DNA of 49,037 nucleotides from UMGS172 sp045587185 (GTDB taxonomy: Bacteria > Bacillota > Clostridia > Oscillospirales > Acutalibacteraceae), in contig JAZNBS010000022.1 of the NCBI GenBank assembly GCA_045587185.1, forward strand, positions 1 to 49,037, given 5' to 3'. Of this stretch, positions 1-8,116 are shown in pieces (position 1 is the stretch's first letter; every line of letters begins with the position of its first letter). Under the pieces are notes generated by a model. The model ran no database searches. It was not told the DNA's origin and saw only the letters and a list, made by a program, of their open reading frames with translations. The translations under genes were made by a program, and so were the position numbers.

Positions 1-348
1 GATGGTGTCAACATCCTGGGACTTTATGCAGAGCGGGAAAGCGTCGACGTCACCGAAAGCCTTGAAGAGGACGCACTTGCCCTCCATAACGGGCATGCCG
101 GCTTCGGGACCGATGTTTCCAAGACCTAAAACTGCGGAACCATCGGTAATAACGCCAATCAGATTCCAACGGCGAGTAAGCGCAAAAGACTTGTTATAAT
201 CTTTCTGAATTTCAAGACAAGGCTGTGCAACGCCGGGAGTATATGCCAAAGATAAATCTTCGGAAGACGCTACCTTCACCTTTGAGATAACCTCAATTTT
301 TCCCTGCCAGTCATAATGTTTTTGTAATGATGCCTCTTTGGTATCCAT
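1..348 (-). CDS. Malic enzyme (NAD-dependent type), N-terminal part, runs off left edge
   Basis: Oxidative decarboxylation of malate to pyruvate in the cytoplasm. The 116 visible residues start MDTKEASLQKHYDWQGKIEV and carry the family's N-terminal motifs LAYTPGVAQPCLEI and TDGSAVLGLGNIGPEAGMPV, then MEGKCVLFKAFGDVDAFPLC with the substrate-binding and catalytic region. This is the short bacterial malic enzyme (about 390-410 aa), not the long eukaryote-like form. The ATG at 348 is preceded by an AAGGGG ribosome binding site and a consensus-like promoter farther upstream. The NAD(P)-binding domain lies outside the window, so cofactor preference cannot be read. Family assignment is secure. Confidence 0.93.
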   Translation of the reverse strand, partial: MDTKEASLQKHYDWQGKIEVISKVKVASSEDLSLAYTPGVAQPCLEIQKDYNKSFALTRRWNLIGVITDGSAVLGLGNIGPEAGMPVMEGKCVLFKAFGDVDAFPLCIKSQDVDTI

Positions 349-432
349 TGTAAAAAGCCCCTTATTTATAACTACTTTTTTAGAAGCACGAAAATCAACG
401 TTTCCTAAATATTTGAGATTCTTATAATTGGT

Positions 433-461
433 ATTTTATTATATATCTTACACAAATTCAA
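433..461 (-). promoter_or_regulatory. Predicted sigma-A promoter of the malic enzyme gene
   Basis: On the minus strand a -35 TTGAAT (456-461) is separated by 17 bp from a -10 TAAAAT (433-438). This would give a 5' leader of roughly 75 nt before the malic enzyme ATG at 348. Prediction rests on sequence match only. Confidence 0.55.
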
Positions 462-558
462 CCGAAAAGACGAATTTCTTTCAATTTCGAACCTTTTACC
501 GATTGGTGAAACGTTCGGGTTTGTTGTTTTCTTAAAAGATGTTAAATAGCCTTTGTTT

Positions 559-593
559 GTGGCAGTACAGAGTGGTTTGCTCTGTACTGCCAC
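559..593. terminator. Perfect 14-bp hairpin between the malic enzyme and a small peptide gene
   Basis: GTGGCAGTACAGAG (559-572) pairs exactly with CTCTGTACTGCCAC (580-593) around a 7-nt loop. There is no run of six T on either side, so it may be a weak terminator or an RNA-stabilising hairpin at the 5' end of the following small gene rather than a classic intrinsic terminator. Confidence 0.5.
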
Positions 594-634
594 TTCTTCG
601 TTTCAAGGAATTACGTATATAAAGGAGATTTGAA

Positions 635-834
635 ATGAAGAACACAAAACACGGATTATTTTCCTTTCCATAGCACTTACATATAATCTAATATTGGGAT
701 TTTGTTTGAGAGACTTTCTTGTTCGCTCTATCGTTGACAGTGTTTGCGAATTCGCAGAGCCCACCGATGATAACGGAACTATTGATGCAGATGCACAGCC
801 AGTTATCACCTCTATCACAATCAGAACCGAGTAA
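635..834 (+). pseudogene. Frameshifted small exported or membrane peptide gene
   Basis: A strong AAAGGAG (621-627) sits 7 nt before ATG 635, but that frame stops after 12 codons. The neighbouring frame is open from 634 to the stop at 832-834 and looks like protein: it begins near KTRIIFLSIALTYNLILG, a hydrophobic signal or anchor segment, then an acidic tail EPTDDNGTIDADAQPV. Restoring one A in the A-rich stretch just after the start codon would join the two into a 66-aa product beginning MKKHKTRIIFL. A perfect hairpin follows at once. I do not recognise the family. It may be a genuine decayed gene, a consensus error, or a frameshifted expression unit. Confidence 0.4.
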
Positions 835-842
835 TTAAAAAG

Positions 843-870
843 AGTGTAGCGTCTTTCAGGACGCTACACT
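843..870. terminator. Hairpin terminator after the small peptide gene
   Basis: AGTGTAGCGTC (843-853) and GACGCTACACT (860-870) form an 11-bp perfect stem with a 6-nt loop. The stem follows the peptide stop codon by 8 nt. The T-run on the plus side is poor, while the minus strand has five T after the stem, so it may act in both directions. Confidence 0.55.
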
Positions 871-897
871 TCTATAAGGTGTTTCGTTGATTTTATT

Positions 898-1137
898 TTG
901 AGGGGGAAAGGGAGGGTGTCGGAATCTACTACATCATCTGAATTAAAAAAATACCGATGTTGGATAAGCGAAAAGGAAAAAATTATTTCTTTCCATTTTG
1001 AAGATGGTTATGAACTTAAAGAATTTAATACATATAATGAGTTTCAAGATTTTTATTATCAAAAATCTATTGAAACAAAATATATATGGGACGGGTTTTA
1101 CCCGTCCTTTTTTCTTCGAGGCTCAAGTTTTCAGTAA
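898..1137 (+). pseudogene. Remnant of a small conserved cytoplasmic protein
   Basis: The open stretch encodes a segment KKYRCWISEKEKIISFHFED and then GYELKEFNTYNEFQDFYYQ. It resembles small hypothetical proteins of Clostridia that begin with a CWIS..ISFH..GY motif; this is recall, not a search. The gene looks broken at both ends. There is no start codon at a normal distance from the purine-rich AAAGGGAGG, and the frame runs through an intrinsic terminator (1089-1113) before reaching a stop at 1135-1137. The real protein, if any, would end within or before the terminator. Function unknown. Confidence 0.35.
1089..1113 (+). terminator. Intrinsic terminator
   Basis: GGACGGG (1089-1095) pairs with CCCGTCC (1101-1107) around a 5-nt loop and is followed directly by six T (1108-1113). 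This is a textbook rho-independent terminator reading rightward, upstream of the sugar-acid operon. Confidence 0.8.
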
Positions 1138-1294
1138 TAATATATTTCAAATATTGCCATTGAAATGTAATTCTATTAGTCTTCCGTGCGTAGTTTTAAC
1201 TGACATTTTAGCGCCAAAACACATATATCACAAAAAGTCAGAAAAGTCCATAAAAAATGAATAAAAGTGTATAGGAAAATTACGGGTTTAATTA

Positions 1295-1300
1295 TATAAT
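1295..1300 (+). promoter_or_regulatory. Possible -10 element of the sugar-acid operon
   Basis: TATAAT lies 37 bp before the TTG start of the lactonase, in a 220-bp AT-rich gap (1114-1337) that contains no gene. The matching -35 is poor, which would fit an activator-dependent promoter. The same gap holds a repeated AAAAGTC motif (near 1218-1237). Weak evidence. Confidence 0.3.
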
Positions 1301-1337
1301 CAAAGTGTATATATGAATGTATTGTGGGTGATGAATT

Positions 1338-2291
1338 TTGGATAATTTAATATATATCGCTTCAAAAAACAAAAATGGCGGCATATACAAGTATGAATTT
1401 TCAAAAGGAAACGGATATATAAAAAAAGAATTTTTTCCTTTAGACAGTCCAATGTATATGATAATCAAAGATTATAAAATGCATATTTTATTGCGCTCGC
1501 CTTTTGAGAATAAACACAGCGGATATGTCAGTTGCAATGTTGATGGCAACGGTGATTTATCTTGCTTTTCTAAGATTGTCTCAACCAATGGTGAAATCGC
1601 TTGCCATTTGACTGAGTTTAAGGGAAAGGTATACTGTGTCAATTATACTTCGGGTGATGTGACAAAAGTTGACGAAAAGACGGTCAATCATAACTCTAAA
1701 GACTTGCCGGTATCACATCCCCATTTTGTTGGCTCAACACCTGACGGTAAATATCTTGCTGTTACAGATTTAGGGCAAAATTTGATATATATATATGACG
1801 AGGATTTGAATTGTATAAATCAGATAAATATGCCAACAGGTCATGGCGTTAGGCATTTGGCATTTTCAAATGACGGCAGATACGTTTTCACTGCAAATGA
1901 ACTTAAGTCTACTGTTTCGGTTCTTGAATATAAACACGGTGATATGACTTTAATTGATACTATAAGTTGTCTGCCGAAAGATTACAGTGGAGAATCATTT
2001 GCATCAGCAATAAGATTACATAAAAATGACATTTATATCGCTAACAGAGGTCATAATTCAATTTCAAGAATATCCTTTGATGGGCAAAAACTCAAGTTTT
2101 TGGATGTTTTCGATTGTAAAGGCAAAACGCCGAGAGATTTTATATTCAACGAAAACAGAATAATCTGCGCTAATCAAGATAGTAATAATGTAACTATATT
2201 TGAAGAAGACTCAAATGGCAAATATAAATATATTCAGCAAATTGATATGGATGAACCAATCTGTGTAATTTGCGGTAAGGAGGAACAATAA
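1338..2291 (+). CDS. Lactonase, seven-bladed beta-propeller (6-phosphogluconolactonase YkgB-like)
   Basis: Likely hydrolyses a sugar lactone to the open aldonate in the cytoplasm. The 317-aa protein lacks a signal peptide and shows the propeller-type repeats of the Pgl/Lactonase family (PF10282-like), with HPHFVGSTPDGKYLAVTDLG near residues 131-150 and later blade repeats HLAFSNDGRYVFTANEL and RDFIFNENRIICANQDSNNV. Start is the TTG at 1338 with GGGTGAT 6-7 nt upstream. The stop overlaps the next ATG (TAATG), so translation is probably coupled to the dehydratase. In this operon the substrate is more likely a lactone formed by the SDR dehydrogenase at the distal end than 6-phosphogluconolactone; that is inference. 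Confidence 0.75.
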   Translation: MDNLIYIASKNKNGGIYKYEFSKGNGYIKKEFFPLDSPMYMIIKDYKMHILLRSPFENKHSGYVSCNVDGNGDLSCFSKIVSTNGEIACHLTEFKGKVYCVNYTSGDVTKVDEKTVNHNSKDLPVSHPHFVGSTPDGKYLAVTDLGQNLIYIYDEDLNCINQINMPTGHGVRHLAFSNDGRYVFTANELKSTVSVLEYKHGDMTLIDTISCLPKDYSGESFASAIRLHKNDIYIANRGHNSISRISFDGQKLKFLDVFDCKGKTPRDFIFNENRIICANQDSNNVTIFEEDSNGKYKYIQQIDMDEPICVICGKEEQ

Positions 2292-3985
2292 TGGAAAACA
2301 ATTACTCGGAAAAATGGAAAAAAAGAGGCGACCGTACAGGTCTTTTGAGAAATGCCTTGCTCAAATCAATGGGTTATACCGACAAAGATATCGAAAAACC
2401 CATTGTTGGTATTATCAATACTTGGGCAGAGACCAATCCCGGTCACGTGCATTTCCGTCAACTCTCTGAAGCTATTAAAAGAGGTGTTTGGGCAGCGGGC
2501 GGTTTCCCGTTAGAAGTGAATACGCTTTCTATTTGCGAAGTCTTCTTTGATATTTCAAGTCTTGTCTATAGAAATCTTTTGTCCATAACAACCGAAGAAC
2601 TTATAGCACGTCATCCCTTTGACGGTGTTGTACTTATAGGCGGTTGCGACAAAAACGTTCCCGCACAGTTAATGGCGGCGGTATCGGCTAATAAACCAAC
2701 CATATATGTCCCCGGTGGCGCAATGCTTCCTGGTAATTACAAAGGACAGACCCTGGCTTGCGGAACAGATAGTTTTTACCTCTATAATGATTACACATCA
2801 GGTAAAATCACACTCGAAGAAATGACCAAACACGAAGGCTGTCTTTATGGCAGTGCAGGTGCTTGCCCAATTATGGGAACAGCAAACACTTGTCAAACTG
2901 TAACAGAAGCTCTGGGTATTGCTTTACCTGATTCCGCAGCTTGTCTCGGTGTTTCGGCAGAAAAACTCCGCATTTGTGAGGAGTCGGGAAGAAGAATAGT
3001 TGATCTTATCAAAGAAGATGTTAAATGCCTTGATATAATCAATAAGAAATCAATAGAAAATGCTATTAAGGTTTTAATGGCTTGCGGTGGTTCTACAAAC
3101 TTAATAATTCACCTTATTGCAATCGCTCGAAGAGCCAATATCGATCTTAAATTAGAAGATTTTGAGCGTATAAGCGAACAAACTCCTGTTTTAGTAAATG
3201 TTAAACCTCACGGAACCGGAACTGTCGGCACAAGTTTCCACGATGCAGGCGGTGTTGCGGCACTTATGAAAGAACTTGAGGGAAGTTTGCATACAGATTG
3301 CCTTACTGTAACCGGAAAAACAGTAGGAGAGAACCTAAAGGAAGCAGATATGCCTTATAATACCGAAATTATAAGACCTTTGGATAATCCTCTTAACGAG
3401 AAAGGCGGAATTTCTGTATTGTTTGGAAATCTTGCACCCAAGGGCGCTGTAATTAAAAGAAGTGCTGCAAGTGAGCATCTTTTGAATCACAGAGGACCTG
3501 CTAAGGTGTTTGAAGATTTGGAAGAGTGTCAGAAGTATCTGCTTGATGAGAATTCTGATGTCACCAAGGATACAGTAATAGTACTCCGAGGATACGGTCC
3601 TGTAGGTGCGCCCGGAATGCCTGAAAACGGAAACTATATGCCATTGCCACCAAAACTTAACCGCGAAGGTGTAAAAGATTTTGTCCGCATTACTGATTCA
3701 AGAATGTCAGGAGGTTGTTTTGGCACACAGGTACTGCATGTGGCTCCCGAAAGTGCAGTTGGTGGTCCGTTGGCGGCGGTTAGAGACGGAGATATTATTC
3801 ACCTTGATGTAGATAACAATTTAATCGAACTTGAAATAAGCGAAGAAGAAATGCAGAAAAGATTAGCCCAGGTTAAACCAAAAGAACACAAAGATATCAA
3901 GCGCGGTTTTGTTCGCAATTTCATAGACAATGTAACACAGGCTGACGAAGGCTGTGATTTGACTTATATGCAATATGTAGATTAG
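2291..3985 (+). CDS. IlvD/Edd-family sugar-acid dehydratase
   Basis: Removes water from an aldonic acid to give a 2-keto-3-deoxy acid, using an Fe-S cluster as Lewis acid. The 564-aa length matches the arabinonate/gluconate-type members and dihydroxy-acid dehydratase. Visible landmarks are GGCDKNVPAQ (Cys119), GSAGACPIMGTANTCQ (Cys192) and ITDSRMSGGCFG near residues 470-482 with the active-site serine. At the position of the first cluster cysteine in [2Fe-2S] members (NPCxxH) it has NPGHVH (Gly51), as in the oxygen-sensitive [4Fe-4S] IlvD of E. coli. Context with KDG kinase and three aldolase-type genes favours a sugar acid over branched-chain amino acid synthesis. The exact substrate is not determined. 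Confidence 0.85.
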   Translation: MENNYSEKWKKRGDRTGLLRNALLKSMGYTDKDIEKPIVGIINTWAETNPGHVHFRQLSEAIKRGVWAAGGFPLEVNTLSICEVFFDISSLVYRNLLSITTEELIARHPFDGVVLIGGCDKNVPAQLMAAVSANKPTIYVPGGAMLPGNYKGQTLACGTDSFYLYNDYTSGKITLEEMTKHEGCLYGSAGACPIMGTANTCQTVTEALGIALPDSAACLGVSAEKLRICEESGRRIVDLIKEDVKCLDIINKKSIENAIKVLMACGGSTNLIIHLIAIARRANIDLKLEDFERISEQTPVLVNVKPHGTGTVGTSFHDAGGVAALMKELEGSLHTDCLTVTGKTVGENLKEADMPYNTEIIRPLDNPLNEKGGISVLFGNLAPKGAVIKRSAASEHLLNHRGPAKVFEDLEECQKYLLDENSDVTKDTVIVLRGYGPVGAPGMPENGNYMPLPPKLNREGVKDFVRITDSRMSGGCFGTQVLHVAPESAVGGPLAAVRDGDIIHLDVDNNLIELEISEEEMQKRLAQVKPKEHKDIKRGFVRNFIDNVTQADEGCDLTYMQYVD

Positions 3986-3999
3986 TGAGTAGTTGGATT

Positions 4000-4761
4000 A
4001 TGAAAGAAATGATAAAAACTTTTAAAGAAAAACTTAATAATGATGGTGTCATAGGTACTTTTTCTAAAACTGCAGATCCTGCATTTATTGAATGCTTGGG
4101 CTTCAGCGGAATGGATTTTGTGATATTGGATTTAGAGCATGGTCCTAACTGTGTTCAAACCGTGCAGAATCTTATACGTGCAGCGCAAGTTTCAGGAGTA
4201 TTTCCAATAGTTCGTGTTAAAGAAGATAATTTTTCTGTTATGGGCGAGGTATTGGACATAGGTGCCGGAGGTATTCAGGTACCTCAAATAACCTGTGTTG
4301 AAGATGCTTTAAAGGTTAAAAATCTAACAAAATTTGCTCCCGACGGTATGAGAGGCGTTTGCAGATTTGTCAGAGCTGCAGATTATAGTTGTAAAAACCG
4401 TTTTGAGTATTTTCAGGAAGCGAACAAAACGGTAACGATATTACAAATAGAAGGCAAAGATGGCATAGATAATTTGCAGGAAATTTTGGATGCTGAATGT
4501 GCAGATGTTTTGTTTATAGGACCGTATGACCTTTCTCAATCTCTCGGAGTACCGGGTGAAATCGATAATCCGTTAGTTGAGTCAGCAATGCTTGATATTG
4601 TTGGACAATGTAAACAACGGGGTGTGGCCGTAGGTGTGTTTACAGATACCATCCAAAATGCAAGAAAATGGAAAGAAAACGGTGTTAAGTATATTGCACA
4701 TTCTGTGGATGTGGGAATTTTCTGCGATGCAGTCAAAAGTATTATAAAAGATACAAAATAA
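4000..4761 (+). CDS. HpcH/HpaI-family aldolase (2-keto-3-deoxy acid aldolase)
   Basis: Class II, metal-dependent aldolase that splits a 2-keto-3-deoxy sugar acid into pyruvate and an aldehyde, as RhmA or GarL do. Key motifs are DLEHGPN near residues 44-50, the metal-ligand region LQIEGKDGIDN, and LFIGPYDLSQSLG with the conserved Asp. Length (253 aa from ATG 4000) fits the family. A GTG at 3985 overlaps the dehydratase stop (TAGTG) and is an alternative start five codons upstream; neither has a convincing ribosome binding site, which suggests coupled translation. It provides the non-phosphorylating cleavage step of the cluster. Confidence 0.82.
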   Translation: MKEMIKTFKEKLNNDGVIGTFSKTADPAFIECLGFSGMDFVILDLEHGPNCVQTVQNLIRAAQVSGVFPIVRVKEDNFSVMGEVLDIGAGGIQVPQITCVEDALKVKNLTKFAPDGMRGVCRFVRAADYSCKNRFEYFQEANKTVTILQIEGKDGIDNLQEILDAECADVLFIGPYDLSQSLGVPGEIDNPLVESAMLDIVGQCKQRGVAVGVFTDTIQNARKWKENGVKYIAHSVDVGIFCDAVKSIIKDTK

Positions 4762-4809
4762 ACACAACTTATGCTTTAATAAGCCGTGAAATTTGAGTAG
4801 GAGAAAATT

Positions 4810-5361
4810 ATGGAAAAATACATACCTGTTGTTGTTATAAAAGAACTGTCAGAAACCGATAAAATTTTAACTGCGCTCAAAAACAATGGAATTAACTGTG
4901 CGGAAATTACTTTCCGTACCGCTTGTGCTAAAGAGGCCATTGAATATGCCGTAAAGAATTATCCTCAAATGTCTATCGGCGCAGGTACAGTTATAAATGC
5001 AAAGCAGTGTGAGGATGCTTTAGAAGCAGGCGCACAATTTATTGTATCACCCGGTCTTTCTGTTGCAGTTGCGCACATTTGCAATGAAAGAAATATACCA
5101 TATTACCCCGGTTGTGTAACACCAACTGAAATTATGCAGGCATTAGAACTTGGAATTACAACAGTAAAATTCTTTCCTGCAAATGTTTATGGTGGCTTAA
5201 AGGCATTAAAGACTCTTTCTGCACCGTTCCCGCAGGTTAAGTTTATACCCACAGGCGGTGTGGACAGAAGTAATATCAACGAGTTTTTAGCCTTTGATAA
5301 AATTGCGGCTATAGGCGGCAGTTTCTTTGTAAAAGAATCGCTTGAAAAGATGGGGGAATAA
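4810..5361 (+). CDS. eda: KDPG/KHG aldolase (Eda family)
   Basis: Class I (Schiff base) aldolase cleaving 2-keto-3-deoxy-6-phosphogluconate to pyruvate and glyceraldehyde-3-phosphate. The Schiff-base lysine lies in TTVKFFPANVYGG; the proton-shuttling Glu lies in AEITFRTA; PTGGV is the phosphate loop. At 183 aa it is about 20 residues shorter than typical members, and the missing part is the N-terminal helix. AGGAG is 7 nt before the ATG. It sits directly before the KDG kinase whose product it would cleave, giving the phosphorylating branch. Confidence 0.9.
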   Translation: MEKYIPVVVIKELSETDKILTALKNNGINCAEITFRTACAKEAIEYAVKNYPQMSIGAGTVINAKQCEDALEAGAQFIVSPGLSVAVAHICNERNIPYYPGCVTPTEIMQALELGITTVKFFPANVYGGLKALKTLSAPFPQVKFIPTGGVDRSNINEFLAFDKIAAIGGSFFVKESLEKMGE

Positions 5362-5364
5362 AAA

Positions 5365-6387
5365 ATGGCAAGAGTAGTTACTTTCGGTGAGTTAATGTTA
5401 AGACTTGCTCCTAACGGATATTACAGATTTTTCCAGAACGATCAGATGCAGGCAACCTTTGGCGGCGGAGAAGCAAATGTTGCGGTAAGCCTTGCAAATT
5501 ATGGAATGGATAGTGTTTATGTAACAAAGTTACCTAAACACGCCATCGGTCAGGCGGCTGTGGATTCACTAAGGTATTTTGGTGTAGATACCTCCAAAAT
5601 CGTTCGCGGTGGAGAAAGAGTTGGTATTTACTATCTTGAAAAAGGCGCGTCACAAAGAGGGTCTGTTTGTATCTATGACCGCAAGTATTCTGCAATCCAG
5701 CAGGCAACAACAGAGGATTTTGACTGGGATAGTATTTTTGATGGAGCAGATTGGTTCCACTTTACAGGAATTACTCCTGCCCTTGGTGAGAATGTAGTAG
5801 AAATCTGTAAAGAGGCTTGTAAGAAAGCTAAAGAAAAAGGTGTTAAGATTTCTTGTGATTTAAACTACAGAGGTAAACTCTGGACAAGACAAGAAGCAAA
5901 CAAGGCTATGACCGAACTTTGCAAGTATGTTGATGTTTGCATTTCTAACGAAGAAGATGCAAAGGATGTATTCGGTATTGAGGCAGAGGGGACAGATATT
6001 TACGGCGGTAAATTGAACCACGAAGGATACAAATCTGTTGCAAAACAACTTGCAGACAAATTTGGTTTTGAAAAGGTTGCAATAACCCTTAGAACTTCAA
6101 TTTCCGCTAACGATAACGACTGGGCAGGTATGCTTTACGATGGCGAGAATTACTATTTCTCAAAGTCATATCATTTACATATTGTTGACCGTGTTGGAGG
6201 CGGAGACTCTTTCGGCGGTGGACTTATTTATTCACTGCTTTCAGCTAAATCCTCACAGGAAACCATTGAATTTGCGGTTGCGGCTTCGGCTTTAAAGCAT
6301 ACCGTTGAGGGCGACTACAACCGTGTATCTGTGGCAGAGGTTGAAAAACTTGCAGGTGGAGATGGCTCGGGTAGAGTACAGAGATAA
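5365..6387 (+). CDS. kdgK: 2-keto-3-deoxygluconate kinase, PfkB family
   Basis: Phosphorylates KDG to KDPG with ATP. The 340-aa protein has the PfkB N-terminal glycine motif FGGGEANVAVSLANYG (near residues 32-47) and the C-terminal signature DRVGGGDSFGGG with the catalytic Asp. It begins 3 nt after the KDPG aldolase stop with a GGGGGA ribosome binding site inside that gene's last codons. The pairing of kinase and Eda is the standard semi-phosphorylative Entner-Doudoroff unit. Galactonate-type specificity cannot be excluded. Confidence 0.88.
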   Translation: MARVVTFGELMLRLAPNGYYRFFQNDQMQATFGGGEANVAVSLANYGMDSVYVTKLPKHAIGQAAVDSLRYFGVDTSKIVRGGERVGIYYLEKGASQRGSVCIYDRKYSAIQQATTEDFDWDSIFDGADWFHFTGITPALGENVVEICKEACKKAKEKGVKISCDLNYRGKLWTRQEANKAMTELCKYVDVCISNEEDAKDVFGIEAEGTDIYGGKLNHEGYKSVAKQLADKFGFEKVAITLRTSISANDNDWAGMLYDGENYYFSKSYHLHIVDRVGGGDSFGGGLIYSLLSAKSSQETIEFAVAASALKHTVEGDYNRVSVAEVEKLAGGDGSGRVQR

Positions 6388-6413
6388 GTGATTTAATAAT
6401 GGAGGATAATGAA

Positions 6414-7319
6414 ATGAGCGAAATTAAAGGTATATGTCCTATAATCGCAACGCCTTTTCTTGATAATGGAGAAGTAGATTATGAAGGTCTTGACAGACTT
6501 GTAAAACATTTGATAAAAGGCGGTTGTCATGCTGTAACATTGTTTGGAATCGCAGGTGAGTATTATAAACTCTCTGATGATGAGCGCAAAAAGATGGTTG
6601 AGGTTACTGTAAAAGCCGCTAAAGAGGTTGGCGGAAAAACAATTATTTCGGTAACAGATCATGCAACAGAGGTGGCAGTCAAAACTGCAAAGTTCTTTGA
6701 AGAAGCGGGCGCGGATTGCTTGATGCTTTTGCCGCCGTTCTTCCTAAAACCCGGCGCTTCATATCTTTACGAGCACATGAAAGCCATAGCAAATGCTGTT
6801 AAAATCCCCATTATGGCACAGTATGCTCCGGAGCAGACTGGTGTTGCGATTGCACCTGATATATTCGTCAAATTAAAGAGCGAATGTCCTAATATGATTT
6901 ATTATAAAATCGAATGCAAACCTGCAGGTCCGTATGTTACAAGCCTTATGGAACTTACAAACGGCGATATGGACATATTTGTCGGTAATGCAGGATTCCA
7001 ACTTATTGAGTGTATGGATAGAGGCGCTATTGGTGCTATGCCCGGTTGCTCAATGTATGATGTTTATCTTGATATATACAACAAACACATATCTTCTGAC
7101 AGAAAAGGCGCTATAGAGACGCATAATAAAATTCTGCCTATGCTTAATCATATAAGGCAGAATGTTGAGCAGATTATATTTTTTGAAAAGCGTATACTTA
7201 AGCGCAGAGGTATCATAGGCAGTGATTATTGCCGTAAGCCATCCTACAATACCGATAAGTATTTCGATAAGTTGTTCGATGATTTCTATGAAGAAATGGC
7301 AAAAGAGTATAATTGGTGA
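6414..7319 (+). CDS. DapA/N-acetylneuraminate lyase-family aldolase
   Basis: Class I TIM-barrel aldolase of the dihydrodipicolinate synthase superfamily. It shows the start-of-barrel GICPIIATPFLDNGEVDYEG, the pyruvate-binding loop GIAGEYYKLS (family GTTGE), the Tyr in QYAPEQTGV and the Schiff-base Lys in YYKIECKPAG. The first in-frame ATG is 6399, but GGAGG at 6401-6405 points to the ATG at 6414 (301 aa). In this operon a 2-keto-3-deoxy-aldonate aldolase (YagE/YjhH-like) or a keto-deoxy acid dehydratase is likelier than lysine synthesis. It is a third C-C lyase-type enzyme in the same operon. Confidence 0.8.
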   Translation: MSEIKGICPIIATPFLDNGEVDYEGLDRLVKHLIKGGCHAVTLFGIAGEYYKLSDDERKKMVEVTVKAAKEVGGKTIISVTDHATEVAVKTAKFFEEAGADCLMLLPPFFLKPGASYLYEHMKAIANAVKIPIMAQYAPEQTGVAIAPDIFVKLKSECPNMIYYKIECKPAGPYVTSLMELTNGDMDIFVGNAGFQLIECMDRGAIGAMPGCSMYDVYLDIYNKHISSDRKGAIETHNKILPMLNHIRQNVEQIIFFEKRILKRRGIIGSDYCRKPSYNTDKYFDKLFDDFYEEMAKEYNW

Positions 7320-7324
7320 TAAGT

Positions 7325-8095
7325 ATGAGTACAAAAGAGAGAAAGGTTGCTTTTGTAACGGGCGGAGCCTCGGGTATTGGGAGAACAATAGCATTAACAT
7401 TTGCTAAAAACGGTTATGATGTGGCATTTTCATATTTGGGCAGTGAAAATAGTGTAAATGAGGTTGAAACTCAAATAAAAGAAATGAACTGTAATGTCGT
7501 ATCAATTAAAGCAGATTTAAGTAAATACGAAAACATTTGCAGTATGTTTAATGAATTCAAAAAACACTTTAACCGTCTAGATGTATTTATAAACAATGCA
7601 GGTATAACCGATAAATCAAACTTTTTAGATACAACCGAGGAACAGTTTGATAAAATGTGTGATGTTGATTTTAAAGGCGCTTATTTTTGTTCGCAAAAAG
7701 CCGCAAAAATAATGGTTGATAACAACATCGAGGGAAATATTATAATGATATCTTCCAATAATGCGTACGCCCATTTTGCCGATGTTTCAGTATACGGTTC
7801 CGTTAAAGCGGCGATGACAAAAATGGCAGAACATATTGCAATAGAACTCGCAAAGTACAAAATTCGTGTAAATACTATTGCCCCCGGTTGGACAGATACG
7901 GGTGCTGCAAGGCTTGGTGAAAAGTCAGAAACTTATTATAAAATTCCTCTTTGCAAATGGGTGGAGCCCACCGAAATAGCCGAAACAGCGTTGTATTTAT
8001 CTTCTCCTGCTGCTAAATCAGTAACAGGCGCTACAATTCTTATGGATAACGGCGCGTTACTTGTGTCAGATAAAAGAGAAAGATATGGATTTTGA
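7325..8095 (+). CDS. Short-chain dehydrogenase/reductase (SDR)
   Basis: NAD(P)-dependent oxidoreductase, 256 aa. It has the cofactor motif VTGGASGIGR near residue 10, NNAGI, the catalytic Ser in MISSNN, and YGSVK as the YxxxK active site. The start is chosen as ATG 7325 with GGTGAT shortly upstream; a TTG at 7313 would overlap the previous gene. As last gene of the operon it could be the aldose dehydrogenase that feeds the lactonase, or a reductase of the aldehyde released by the aldolases. The sequence alone does not decide. Confidence 0.85.
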   Translation: MSTKERKVAFVTGGASGIGRTIALTFAKNGYDVAFSYLGSENSVNEVETQIKEMNCNVVSIKADLSKYENICSMFNEFKKHFNRLDVFINNAGITDKSNFLDTTEEQFDKMCDVDFKGAYFCSQKAAKIMVDNNIEGNIIMISSNNAYAHFADVSVYGSVKAAMTKMAEHIAIELAKYKIRVNTIAPGWTDTGAARLGEKSETYYKIPLCKWVEPTEIAETALYLSSPAAKSVTGATILMDNGALLVSDKRERYGF

Positions 8096-8116
8096 TTTAT
8101 AAAAGCGGTAGCAATT

